DNA from: Hungateiclostridiaceae bacterium UBA1305
Lineage (GTDB): Bacteria > Bacillota > Clostridia > Acetivibrionales > DTU013
DNA length: 19,092 nt
NCBI GenBank assembly: GCA_002307275.1
Contig: DBTX01000074.1
Coordinates: 4,950-24,041, forward strand
Reading direction: 5' to 3'
Shown here: positions 6,540 through 14,656 of the stretch, piece by piece
Layout: every line of letters starts with the position of its first letter
Numbering within the stretch: the first letter of the stretch is position 1
The notes under the pieces: model-generated
What the model was told of the DNA's origin: nothing
What the model saw: the letters and a program-made list of their open reading frames with translations, nothing else
Databases searched by the model: none
Translations under genes and position numbers: made by a program

Positions 6540-8059
6540 CCTCCCCTGGTGATTTGCACCAATTTATCAACAATACCTTCAATTGTATAAATGTCAGCCA
6601 TTGCACTTACATTCAGCCCCAGTTTTTCTGCCGCTTCCATCGTTACAGGCCCGATACAGACTAGTTTTGCACCCGAAAGCTTATCAAGGTTTTCTGCGCC
6701 AAGAATCGAAACAAAGTTTTTAACTGTGGAGGCGCTTGTAAAAGTGATGAAATCAATTTCATTTTCTTCCAATCGCTCCAGTATACCCTGTCTGTCGGAG
6801 GTTTCCAGAGAGGTGCTGTAAACCGTAAGCTCTTCAAAGGCTATGTTGTTTTTCGTCAAGCCCTCCGACAGCTCCTCGCTTGCCATATCAGCCCTTGCCA
6901 GCAAAACCTTTTCACCAGGTCTGACATAATCCAGCAAGCCTTTGAGCAGCTCCGAGGAGGTAAAAGCCTCAGGCCTGTAGAAAACCTCAAGCCCAAGCGC
7001 CTCCAATTCTTTTGCAGTCGCTTCCCCAACCGCACAGAGCCTTATTCCCCAAAGGCGTCTTATGTCTACTTTTATCTCCTTCATTCTCATAAAAAAGACT
7101 TTTACACCATGAACACTTGTGAATACGATCCACCTAAATGCATAAAGATTTCTTAATATCTTGTCAAATTGGAGATACTCCTGCGGCGGCTGAACCTTGA
7201 TAGTTGGAAATTCAATTGCCTCTCCGCCAAGCTGTTCGATTGCATCCACCAGCTTTCCCGCTTGCTCTCTGGTTCTTGTCACGATGACCTTTTTGCCGAA
7301 AAGGCTGCCTTTGGAGAACCATTGAAGCTTGTCGCGCAGTTCCGCCACACCGCCTATGACAGTGACCGCAGGAGACTTTATTCCCGCTTCCCCAACCTTT
7401 TGCGCAATGTCCTTCAGAGTTCCGGAAACAACCCTTTGGGATACCGTAGTACCATTTTCAATGACAGCGGCAGGAGTTGTCCCTTTCTTCCCGAATCTTA
7501 TAAGATTACTGCAAATTTCCGCAATATTTTTTATTCCCATCAGGAATACAAGTGTGCCCTCAAGTTTGGCCAGAAGTTCAAAATCAATAAAGCTCTCTGC
7601 CTTACCGGGTTTTTCATGGCCTGTTATAATATGAAGTGAGGAGCAATAGTCTCTGTGCGTAACAGGTATTCCAGCATAAGCCGGTACGGCAATAGCGGAG
7701 GTCACGCCGGGGATAATCTCAAACGAGATTCCATGCTCAGAAAGAGCTTCTGCTTCCTCGCCCCCTCTTCCGAACACAAAAGGGTCGCCTCCCTTGACTC
7801 TGGCAACCACCTTTCCTTCCAGAGCCTTCTTTACCAGAATTTCATTGATCCCCTCCTGGGGGACTGTATGAAGATCCGGCAGCTTGCCTGCATAGATCAG
7901 CTCGGCATCCTCTTTGGCAAAGCTCAATATCTTTGTACTTACGAGCCTGTCATAAACAATGACATCCGCTTTTTTTATACACTCTGCAGCCTTTAATGTA
8001 ATCAGCTTATAGTCACCGGGCCCGACGCCCAGTATATACACCTTGCCATATTCAGACAT
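6536..8059 (-). CDS. cobA-hemD: Uroporphyrinogen-III C-methyltransferase / uroporphyrinogen-III synthase fusion
   Basis: A 507-residue two-domain protein. Residues 1-250 are SUMT (CobA): LGVGPGDYKLITLKA, VKGGDPFVFGRGGEE and IPGVTSAIAVPAYAGIPVTH are the SAM-binding hallmarks; it makes precorrin-2 from uroporphyrinogen III. Residues 254 onward are HemD, starting GKKVIVTRTREQAGKL, which closes hydroxymethylbilane to uroporphyrinogen III. The fusion couples both steps and is common in Firmicutes. The open frame extends to 8191, but ATG 8059-8057 has a GGAGGA site eight bases upstream and begins exactly at the SUMT domain. The stop overlaps the hemB start. Confidence 0.95.
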   Translation of the reverse strand: MSEYGKVYILGVGPGDYKLITLKAAECIKKADVIVYDRLVSTKILSFAKEDAELIYAGKLPDLHTVPQEGINEILVKKALEGKVVARVKGGDPFVFGRGGEEAEALSEHGISFEIIPGVTSAIAVPAYAGIPVTHRDYCSSLHIITGHEKPGKAESFIDFELLAKLEGTLVFLMGIKNIAEICSNLIRFGKKGTTPAAVIENGTTVSQRVVSGTLKDIAQKVGEAGIKSPAVTVIGGVAELRDKLQWFSKGSLFGKKVIVTRTREQAGKLVDAIEQLGGEAIEFPTIKVQPPQEYLQFDKILRNLYAFRWIVFTSVHGVKVFFMRMKEIKVDIRRLWGIRLCAVGEATAKELEALGLEVFYRPEAFTSSELLKGLLDYVRPGEKVLLARADMASEELSEGLTKNNIAFEELTVYSTSLETSDRQGILERLEENEIDFITFTSASTVKNFVSILGAENLDKLSGAKLVCIGPVTMEAAEKLGLNVSAMADIYTIEGIVDKLVQITRGG

Positions 8060-8116
8060 TATATGTTCCTCCGCTACCGGAATGAAGCAAATAATAAATT
8101 TCACTTTCCAAGTGGC

Positions 8117-8196
8117 CTTTTTCTGGCAATACAGCGTTGCCGCCGGTTGCAATAAACAATTATTGCGCCTTGCTCCGCCTTGTCCTGCCAAAAACC
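8117..8196. repeat. Imperfect palindrome between hemC and cobA-hemD
   Basis: The 165-base gap between hemC and cobA-hemD is large for this operon. Its core is GCAATAA (8149-8155) and TTATTGC (8160-8166) around a four-base loop, and outer arms near 8117-8129 and 8186-8196 pair imperfectly (TTTTTCTGGCA with TGCCAAAAA). The whole could fold as one long hairpin in the mRNA. It may be a dispersed small repeat element or an RNA-processing site. Codon-like readthrough on the minus strand appears accidental. Confidence 0.4.
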
Positions 8197-8224
8197 ATCT
8201 TTCTTGAAAATTGTGCTCTATTAT

Positions 8225-9118
8225 TTACATATTCCTCAATATTCTCTCCGCGAGCTTTTCGCCCAAGGATGCCGCATCATGTTTACCGCCCTCAATCCAA
8301 TCCCGGCAGGTTTCCGTTTTATCCTCCGATGCAAGGAAACCGTAAACCTTCATCCTGTTGCCTTCAATGACAGCATGCGCAGCAATGGGAGTGCTGCAGT
8401 TCCCATTCAGCTTTAACAAATAGGCCCTTTCAGCACTGACCGCCAGAAAAGCTTCCTCGTCATGAATACTTTCAAGGAGATATTCCACATCCTCTCCCTT
8501 TCTCGTTTCAATGCCAAGAACTCCCTGTCCCACTGCAGGAATCATCTGGTCAATCTCAAAGCACTGGACGCATTTATTTTCCAGGCCAAGTCTCTTAAGC
8601 CCCGCCATCGCAAGAATAATTGCATCATACTCCCTGTTTTCAAGCTTGTTGATTCTTGTCGGAACATTACCTCTCAGCGTTTTCATTACCAGGTCATGGC
8701 GTAACTGCTGAAGCTGGACTTCCCTCCGAACACTGCTGGTGCCCACGACTGCCTGGCTTTCCAACTGATCCAGCGTTTTACCGTCCCATGAAATGAGCGC
8801 ATCCCTTGGATCTTCTCTTTTTGAAACTGCAGCGATAGTCAGCCCCTCCGGTAATTCGGCAGGCATATCCTTCATACTGTGAACTGCCATATCAATAGTA
8901 TGATTGAGCAGGGCGTTCTCAAGCTCTTTAATGAACAATCCCTTCCCGCCTATTTTATCGAGTTTTTCATCAAGTAATAGATCACCCTGTGTCTTAAAGC
9001 CTATAAGTTCAAATTCATAATCCGGAAATTTCTTCTTAATTTCATAGATAACCAGATTACTTTGAACTATTGCAAGCTTGCTTTCTCTCGTTCCAATTCT
9101 AATCCGTCTTTTCATCAT
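8225..9118 (-). CDS. hemC: Hydroxymethylbilane synthase (porphobilinogen deaminase)
   Basis: This 297-residue enzyme polymerises four porphobilinogen units to hydroxymethylbilane in the cytoplasm. IGTRESKLAIVQ opens the protein, SMKDMP carries the catalytic Asp at residue 84, VGTSSVRR and LRGNVPTRINKL bind substrate carboxylates, and Cys241 in GNCSTPIAAHA anchors the dipyrromethane cofactor. The start overlaps the end of sirC by 20 bases, with GAGG six bases before the first ATG of a double ATG. Its product feeds the HemD domain encoded just downstream. Confidence 0.96.
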   Translation of the reverse strand: MMKRRIRIGTRESKLAIVQSNLVIYEIKKKFPDYEFELIGFKTQGDLLLDEKLDKIGGKGLFIKELENALLNHTIDMAVHSMKDMPAELPEGLTIAAVSKREDPRDALISWDGKTLDQLESQAVVGTSSVRREVQLQQLRHDLVMKTLRGNVPTRINKLENREYDAIILAMAGLKRLGLENKCVQCFEIDQMIPAVGQGVLGIETRKGEDVEYLLESIHDEEAFLAVSAERAYLLKLNGNCSTPIAAHAVIEGNRMKVYGFLASEDKTETCRDWIEGGKHDAASLGEKLAERILRNM

Positions 9119-9752
9119 TCAAAACCTCACAAAAAATTCTTTCTGCGATCTGCTGCTTATTTAATTCTTTATCACAAAATACAGCTTCCTCCAAAATTCT
9201 GTTTAGAAGCATAGCTCTCATATCTTCATTCTCTATTTCTACAGAAGCCCTTTGGCGGTACTCCCTCAATAGGCTCATTACATCATCGTCCAGATTTGCC
9301 AGAAGACTTTCGATCTTACCCCTGATGCTCTTTGACATTGCCGGATAGCTTCCGGATGTTGTTATTCCTATTACCAGTTCATTTTTCTTTACTACTGACG
9401 GGAATATAAAAGTGCACCTCCCGGGATTGTCAGCAACATTGACAAATATGGCTTTTGCATCTGCCTCGTCTGCAATCCTTTCATTTACTTCTCTGTCCGG
9501 GGTAGCCGCTATAACCAGAAATGCTCCTTCCAGATCGCCTTCCGAATAGACTTTCTCCAAATGGGTCAAAGAGCCGGTTTCCCTTAGTTTCACTATCTTA
9601 TCAATGACCACGGGGCTTATCACCACAATTTCAGCATTAAAACGAATCAAGGTCTCTATCTTGCGCGCAGCAATCCTGCCTCCACCCACCACCATACATT
9701 TCCTTCCCCTCAGCTCGATAAACAATGGAAACCTTGACATGTTGACCGCCAT
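9099..9752 (-). CDS. sirC: Precorrin-2 dehydrogenase (SirC/CysG N-terminal type)
   Basis: This 217-residue protein oxidises precorrin-2 to sirohydrochlorin with NAD. The start FPLFIELRGRKCMVVGGG.IAARK is the family's Rossmann motif, and TTSGSYPAMSKSIRGKIE is the typical substrate-site segment. It lacks a SUMT domain, which is supplied by CobA-HemD, so it is a stand-alone SirC/Met8-like enzyme. Met8-type proteins can also chelate metal, but CbiX is present for that. ATG 9752 has only a weak GGCGGA site touching it, and Met5 (9740) is a possible start. It ends inside hemC. The product is shared by siroheme and cobalamin routes. Confidence 0.93.
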   Translation of the reverse strand: MAVNMSRFPLFIELRGRKCMVVGGGRIAARKIETLIRFNAEIVVISPVVIDKIVKLRETGSLTHLEKVYSEGDLEGAFLVIAATPDREVNERIADEADAKAIFVNVADNPGRCTFIFPSVVKKNELVIGITTSGSYPAMSKSIRGKIESLLANLDDDVMSLLREYRQRASVEIENEDMRAMLLNRILEEAVFCDKELNKQQIAERIFCEVLNDEKTD

Positions 9753-9782
9753 TCCGCCGTTGTGCTCCGGCTAATAAATAAA

Positions 9783-10604
9783 CTAACACACAACATTTAT
9801 GTCCGTTTGCATCTGCTTCCTCACAAATTCCACAACCTCATCAATAGAGCCTGCCATCCGGGGATAATTGATGTCGGGCCGTTCCACCAATACGACAGGA
9901 ATCCCCAGCTTCGCAGCTGCATCAAGCTTTTGATCCGTCCCGCCTGTTTCTCCGCTTTCCTTGGTGACCATCACTGCCGCTTTGCAATACTTCAGCATTT
10001 CAATATTCATTTCTTCAGAAAATGGCCCCTTTATTGCAATAATTCTCCCCGCAGACAAGCCCGCCTCTTCACATCTTGCAACCATACGGCTGTCCGGTAG
10101 AATTCTCGCATACAGCCTCGTTTTAAAGTCGGATATTCCTTTCGTAAAAACACGAATATGGTTACTTCCGATTGTCAGAAAAATGTTCCCATCGAATTTA
10201 GCGGCTGCTTCTGCAGCCGCTTCAAAGCTTTTTACCCGTATCACCGTATTGTCTTGTGCAGACGTATTTTTGCGTTCGAATCTCAAATAAGCAGATCCTG
10301 TCTCCTCACAGGAACGTATGGCATTCATGGATACTTCCTTTGCAAAAGGATGGGAGGCGTCCACGATACAGGATACGTTATTCTTTTGAACCAGTCCTGT
10401 TATTCCTGAAAGGTCAAGTTTTCCCTCATGCACCCTGATTCCAGGGCCGGTTTCCAGCAATTCCCTGCCATAGCTTGTCGTGACGGTAGCCAGCACATCC
10501 GCCTGCATTTTTATCAGCTCACCGATAATATCCCTGGCATCTTTCGTGCCTGCAATCACCATGATACGGTTCAATCTGTTCAATATCTTCGCCCTCACCC
10601 TCAC
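9783..10604 (-). CDS. cbiJ: Cobalt-precorrin-6A reductase
   Basis: The enzyme reduces the corrin ring of cobalt-precorrin-6A. The N-terminal nucleotide-binding motif VIAGTKDARDII, DASHPFA near the middle of the first domain, and TIGSNHI are family features (CobK/CbiJ). I chose the GTG at 10604-10602, which overlaps the cbiH stop and has AAGGA nine bases upstream; it gives 273 residues. The ATG at 10562 would remove a 14-residue arginine-rich head and begin right at the Rossmann strand, but it has no Shine-Dalgarno. Downstream gap to sirC is 30 bases. Confidence 0.92.
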   Translation of the reverse strand: MRVRAKILNRLNRIMVIAGTKDARDIIGELIKMQADVLATVTTSYGRELLETGPGIRVHEGKLDLSGITGLVQKNNVSCIVDASHPFAKEVSMNAIRSCEETGSAYLRFERKNTSAQDNTVIRVKSFEAAAEAAAKFDGNIFLTIGSNHIRVFTKGISDFKTRLYARILPDSRMVARCEEAGLSAGRIIAIKGPFSEEMNIEMLKYCKAAVMVTKESGETGGTDQKLDAAAKLGIPVVLVERPDINYPRMAGSIDEVVEFVRKQMQTDINVVC

Positions 10605-11347
10605 CTTACATATTCCTTCAAATCATACCCTCTTGGCGTAATTATTCTGCCATTATCCATATAGGTTTTCGAGTTTCCTATTACCACAACTGTAAACATA
10701 TCAATTTCAAAATCAAGCATATTGGATAGAGTAGCGATGTCATACGCTTCCTTTTCCCTGCCGGCATTCCTCACAATCCCTACTGGTGTCTCCGCCTTCC
10801 TGTATTTAAGAACGATATTCCGGACTTTATCTATATAGTCGGTCCTTTTTTTGCTTTTGGGATTATACAGGCAGATGACAAAATCTCCTTCGGCAGCACA
10901 TTCCACTCTCTTGTAGATCAGTTCCAGCGGAGTCATCAGGTCGCTTAAGCTGATGACTGCAAAGTCATGCATAATGGGAGCGCCAAGAATGGCTGCCGCG
11001 GCACTTGCCGCCGTAATTCCGGGTATAATCTCCACCGGTATCCCGCTTCCCGAACGGTTGACAACCTCCAGCATAATTCCTGCCATCCCGTAAATTCCGC
11101 AATCTCCGCTGCTTATCAGCGCAACGGATTTACCCTCCAGCGCCATTTGAAGAGCCAGCTCGCACCTTTCAATTTCGCGTGTCATTCCCGAGCTCAGGAA
11201 CTCCTTGCCTGGAAAATGCTTGCCGATAAGCCCGATATAGGTACTGTATCCAATAATAATGTCTGCATCCTCAATTGCTGCTTTTGCCCGCGGCGTCATA
11301 TCCGCCATGCTGCCCGGGCCTATGCCTGTTACAGCTATTTTCGACAT
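10601..11347 (-). CDS. cbiH: Cobalt-precorrin-3 C17-methyltransferase
   Basis: This 248-residue SAM methyltransferase methylates C17 and drives ring contraction. GIGPGSMADMTPRA, SSGDCGIYGMAG and PGITAASAAAAILGAP are typical CbiH/CobJ motifs, as is YNPKSKKR. The start ATG 11347-11345 is preceded by AAAGGAG within a 29-base unit that is duplicated upstream, so a second near-identical site-plus-ATG lies at about 11374. Only the downstream ATG is in the right frame. It is coupled to cbiJ by a 4-base overlap. Confidence 0.95.
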   Translation of the reverse strand: MSKIAVTGIGPGSMADMTPRAKAAIEDADIIIGYSTYIGLIGKHFPGKEFLSSGMTREIERCELALQMALEGKSVALISSGDCGIYGMAGIMLEVVNRSGSGIPVEIIPGITAASAAAAILGAPIMHDFAVISLSDLMTPLELIYKRVECAAEGDFVICLYNPKSKKRTDYIDKVRNIVLKYRKAETPVGIVRNAGREKEAYDIATLSNMLDFEIDMFTVVVIGNSKTYMDNGRIITPRGYDLKEYVR

Positions 11348-11400
11348 GTTTTAGCGTTCTCCTTTACAATTGACATGTTCTAAGAGTTCTCCCTTACAAT
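11343..11400 (-). repeat. 29 bp direct duplication covering the cbiH ribosome binding site and start
   Basis: The segments 11343-11371 and 11372-11400 are near-identical (gacatgtt...ttctcc.ttacaat) with one indel and a few substitutions. On the minus strand each copy contains an AAGG-GAG site followed by an ATG. The upstream copy includes the hemA stop codon, so the duplication altered the C-terminus of HemA. Confidence 0.8.
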
Positions 11401-12645
11401 ATTTTCTAAATATTTGAAATAAGTCTTTATGTCCTCTTTACTTCCATTTTCCCTAATGCTGTATACAAACCTGTTCATCATTTCATTTACGGTATTTGTG
11501 ATGGAGATTCTCACCGTTTCCTTGTCTTCCTCGCTTGCACATTTTAATTTTCCTATGGCAGCCTCCGCTTTCTCTCTGGATAGCGCATCGGCATACCTTT
11601 GGATATCTTTCACAACAGGAAGAGCCTTCCTGAATTCATACCATTTCTCATATGCAACGACATATCCGTCAATCATTTCTCCTGCTTTTACTGCTTCCAG
11701 CATTCTCCTGTCAAGATTTTCATCCAGAAGTGATTTCAAATGGTCCATATTGTAATATTTCAAGCCTTCAACCTCATTGACGGACTCGTCAATATCCCTG
11801 GGTACCGCCAGATCAATGAATATCCTTTGCTTCTGCTTCACAACGGCTTTTTCAAGCATATCCCTTGTGATCGTATAGTGGGGGCTTGCCGTGGAGCTGA
11901 TCACAATATCGCATTCATCCATAACCGAATACCTTTGTTCATACTCAATCAAATGGGCTTCATGATACGGTTCTGCCAACTCTTCCAGTTTACTGTGAGA
12001 TCTGTTTGTTATGTATATCTTTCCAATACCTTTTGAGCACAAATCTTTAAATACAATAGAACCGATTTTCCCTGCGCCAATGACCAGCGCACATTGATTT
12101 TCCAATTTTCCGCTGCACAATTTCAAAACACATTTGACGGCAAGTGAGCCTATGGAAACTGAGTTCTTTGACAGTTCCGTGCTTGTCTTGATCTGCTTGG
12201 CTGCAGTAATGGCATCCCGGAAAAGAGTATTGAGAACGGTAGAACCCGTTCCAGCCTCCAGTGAAGTATGATGGGCCGACTTTACCTGCCCCAGGATCTG
12301 ATCCTCGCCCAATACCATTGAGTCCAAACCGCTGGCTACCTCAAACAGGTGCCGGACTGCATTTACACCACCGTATGCATAAAAATATTTCTTGAGCTCA
12401 TACAGATTCTCTCTTTTTACGTCACACAGTATTTTTTCTACTGCCATGCTGTCAAAGTCGTCCTCCACGGAATAAACATAAACTTCTGTTCTGTTGCAGG
12501 TTGAAAGCATCACACATTCCTTCACCAGGGGAAGTGATCGGATTTGGGCAAGTGTCATTTTTTGCTCTTCCGGATCAAAGCTTAGCTTTTCCCGCATTTC
12601 CAAAGGAGTTTTTTTATAGTTGATACCTGAAATTGTTATTTTCAT
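11380..12645 (-). CDS. hemA: Glutamyl-tRNA reductase
   Basis: HemA reduces Glu-tRNA-Glu to glutamate-1-semialdehyde with NADPH, the committed step of tetrapyrrole synthesis. The start MKITISGINYKKTPLEMREKL is canonical; Cys50 in MLSTCNRTE is the catalytic nucleophile, GLDSMVLGEDQILGQVK lies in the catalytic domain, and VIGAGKIG binds NADPH. Length from this ATG is 421 residues, normal for the family. An open frame extends to 12873, but this extra part reads through the cbiG tandem repeats and is not HemA-like; the ATG at 12645-12643 overlaps the cbiG stop (ATGA) and has GAGGAGAAGG upstream. No N-terminal heme-degradation tag is obvious. Confidence 0.96.
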   Translation of the reverse strand: MKITISGINYKKTPLEMREKLSFDPEEQKMTLAQIRSLPLVKECVMLSTCNRTEVYVYSVEDDFDSMAVEKILCDVKRENLYELKKYFYAYGGVNAVRHLFEVASGLDSMVLGEDQILGQVKSAHHTSLEAGTGSTVLNTLFRDAITAAKQIKTSTELSKNSVSIGSLAVKCVLKLCSGKLENQCALVIGAGKIGSIVFKDLCSKGIGKIYITNRSHSKLEELAEPYHEAHLIEYEQRYSVMDECDIVISSTASPHYTITRDMLEKAVVKQKQRIFIDLAVPRDIDESVNEVEGLKYYNMDHLKSLLDENLDRRMLEAVKAGEMIDGYVVAYEKWYEFRKALPVVKDIQRYADALSREKAEAAIGKLKCASEEDKETVRISITNTVNEMMNRFVYSIRENGSKEDIKTYFKYLENIVRENS

Positions 12646-13823
12646 AATGAAAAAACCTTCTCCTCTTCTGCCAGTGCAAGAGTAATGCCGTTGTAAACCG
12701 TTTTCGGACAAATCAGCTTTGGATTGCTGCCGGCTGGTCGTTCCGCTTTGCTCCACTGCTCGCCATGCATCCCGGCTGGTCGTTCCGCTTTGCTCCACTG
12801 CTCGCCATGCATCCCGGCTGGTCGTTCCGCTTCGCTCCTCTGCTCGCCATGCATCCCGGCTAGTACTGCGCATGCCTCAGATACGCATCCGACTCCGGTT
12901 ATCTTTTTTACAAAATCCGATGACGGGAACCGGTGCTCTACTGTTTTAATTTTCTCCACAGAAAATGTTTTAAAGGAGATGTTTTTTTCACTGCAAAAGT
13001 CCAGAATTCCTCTCTCCTTTGCTTTTATTGAAATAGATGCAACACATTTTACAGAGAGCATGCTTTTACTATTCTTTTTCATAAACTCCATCACGGCCTC
13101 TTCAATGTCCTGTCGTGTCTTCCCCTTCTTGCAGCCGATACCGATTATCAGGTTCCGGGGTCTCAAATAGAGTATCCTGTCAGCATCTATCGGTGCCTTT
13201 GTGGAATTTGTCACTGCAACAGCAAGCTTGCAAAGCTGACCGGAAACAGCTGCTTCAATATTGTGTGGAAGAACTCCGGCTGTCCTGTAATCACTAAAAA
13301 AGCTCACCTTACCTCCATTGACAAGTTCAGAGCTTATGTATTTCAAGTCTCCGATGTTCTCAATGGCACAGTCATTATCGGCTGCCAGTTCATCAAACGC
13401 AATCATACCGTTAATATCCGTCGCTGTGGTAATAATCGGAATCCCTCCCATAAGGGCGGCGACCCTTCCGGCAAGACGGTTTGCCCCTCCGATATGCCCG
13501 GATAACAGACTGATGGCAAATCGCCCCAGTTCGTCTACCACTACCACTGCAGGGTCAGACTGCTTATCCTTTAGATAGGGTGCAATGCTCCGGACTGCAA
13601 TTCCGCAAGCCATGATAAAAATCAAGGCATCGTAGGTATGGAATATCTTTTTAATCATCCCGTGAAAATCAACAGTAAAAGGATGAATCATAAAAAGGTC
13701 TCCATTCAGGATCACCTTTTCAATGAAATCATTTTTCAGGTAGAGATCTGCATCCAGATCCCGCCCTATTCTTCCGGCCAGCTCAATACCGTTTTTTGTA
13801 AGAGCAATCACTGCTATCTTCAT
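12642..13823 (-). CDS. cbiG: Cobalt-precorrin-5A hydrolase with an in-frame tandem repeat insertion
   Basis: CbiG opens the delta-lactone of cobalt-precorrin-5A, releasing acetaldehyde. SGHIGGAN (108-115) marks the N-terminal domain; IMACGIAVRSIAPYL precedes it. The C-terminal domain begins near residue 226 (LIIGIGCKKGKT) and ends with PKTVYNGITLALAE. At residues 322-363, between SEACAVLAG and NPKLICPK, three 14-residue copies of AGMHGEQxSxAERP are inserted, encoded by 42 bp repeats. Intact relatives pass directly across this point with a short glycine/alanine loop, so the insertion is likely in a surface loop and tolerated. The 393-residue length is otherwise usual. The start overlaps cbiF, with AGGAG upstream. 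Confidence 0.93.
   Translation of the reverse strand: MKIAVIALTKNGIELAGRIGRDLDADLYLKNDFIEKVILNGDLFMIHPFTVDFHGMIKKIFHTYDALIFIMACGIAVRSIAPYLKDKQSDPAVVVVDELGRFAISLLSGHIGGANRLAGRVAALMGGIPIITTATDINGMIAFDELAADNDCAIENIGDLKYISSELVNGGKVSFFSDYRTAGVLPHNIEAAVSGQLCKLAVAVTNSTKAPIDADRILYLRPRNLIIGIGCKKGKTRQDIEEAVMEFMKKNSKSMLSVKCVASISIKAKERGILDFCSEKNISFKTFSVEKIKTVEHRFPSSDFVKKITGVGCVSEACAVLAGMHGEQRSEAERPAGMHGEQWSKAERPAGMHGEQWSKAERPAGSNPKLICPKTVYNGITLALAEEEKVFSL
12729..12861. repeat. Three 42 bp tandem repeats inside cbiG
   Basis: Units at 12729-12770, 12771-12812 and 12813-12854, then seven bases of a fourth. Units 1 and 2 differ by one base; unit 3 by three or so. Each contains gctcgccatgcat and ggtcgttccgct. 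The unit length divides by three, so cbiG stays in frame; the other five frames also stay largely open, producing misleading open frames on both strands. Confidence 0.95.
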
Positions 13824-14572
13824 TCCTTTGCACTCCTGAACTCATGTGTAAAGCTTTTATCATAAAGCTTTGACAGTTCGTATTCATCTCCGAGAAAATC
13901 GCCGACAGCTACCAGAGCTGTTTTGCTAATACCTTCTTTTTTAACCATTTCTACAATGCTCTGAAGCGTCCCATACACGATTTTCTGTTCCGGCCAGGAT
14001 GCTTTATATACGACTGCAACCGGCGTATTTTCTCCATAGCCGCATTTAAGCCTGTCCACCAATTCATCCAGCATGCCGGTACTTAAGAATATAATCATTG
14101 TCGCGTTGTGCTGAGCCAGAGCTTCTATTTTTTCTTTGGAAGGCACTTCAGTCCTTCCCTCCATACGGGTTAATATCACTGTCTGAGTCACCCCCGGCAG
14201 AGTATATTCCTTTTTCAACGCAGCAGCAGCAGCCAAAAAAGAACTGACTCCAGGGATGATTTCATATTCAATCTGTTGTTTGTCCAGCGAATCCAGTTGT
14301 TCACGGATTGCCCCAAAAATCGAAGGGTCTCCCGTATGAACCCTGGCAATCTTTTTCCCTGCCCGCGTTCCTTTCACCATCACATCCAGTACTTCTTCCA
14401 AAGTCATGCCGGCGCTGTCATGGACCTCAGCGTCTTTTCGAACATTGTCCAGAAGCGCCTTATTCACAAGAGAGCCTGCATGGATGATAATATCCGCCTC
14501 TTCAATATGTCTTTTCCCCTTAACTGTTATCAAATCAGGATCTCCGGGTCCTGCGCCGATAAAATAGATCAT
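13820..14572 (-). CDS. cbiF: Cobalt-precorrin-4 C11-methyltransferase
   Basis: The enzyme adds the C11 methyl group. IYFIGAGPGDPDLITVKG, HTGDPSIFGAIREQL and the PGVSSFLAAAAAL segment are CbiF/CobM signatures, along with TRMEGRTEVP. An open frame runs to 14626, but the Shine-Dalgarno GGAGG stands five bases before ATG 14572-14570, and the protein then begins MIYFIGAG like its relatives (250 residues). The 143-base gap to cbiL upstream contains the 11 bp repeats. The stop overlaps cbiG. Confidence 0.95.
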   Translation of the reverse strand: MIYFIGAGPGDPDLITVKGKRHIEEADIIIHAGSLVNKALLDNVRKDAEVHDSAGMTLEEVLDVMVKGTRAGKKIARVHTGDPSIFGAIREQLDSLDKQQIEYEIIPGVSSFLAAAAALKKEYTLPGVTQTVILTRMEGRTEVPSKEKIEALAQHNATMIIFLSTGMLDELVDRLKCGYGENTPVAVVYKASWPEQKIVYGTLQSIVEMVKKEGISKTALVAVGDFLGDEYELSKLYDKSFTHEFRSAKE

Positions 14573-14656
14573 TTCTTCCTCCATGTCCAGGCTGTGCCAT
14601 GATTCAGCCATATATCCAGTTTTCAAAGCTGCTTTCTATATCACTTTCTATTCTGC

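Noticed and set aside
7169..7639. 156-codon plus-strand open frame
   Set aside because: Antisense shadow of cobA-hemD with no ribosome binding site or recognisable protein.
8060..8191. N-terminal extension of CobA-HemD by 44 residues
   Set aside because: It translates the palindromic gap; ATG 8059 has GGAGGA upstream and starts at the conserved domain.
12646..12873. N-terminal extension of HemA by 76 residues
   Set aside because: It reads through the cbiG tandem repeats in another frame; canonical HemA begins at 12645 with its own ribosome binding site.
12724..13170. 148-codon plus-strand open frame with repeats PAGRSALLHCSPCI
   Set aside because: Antisense to cbiG; open only because the 42 bp unit keeps all frames open.
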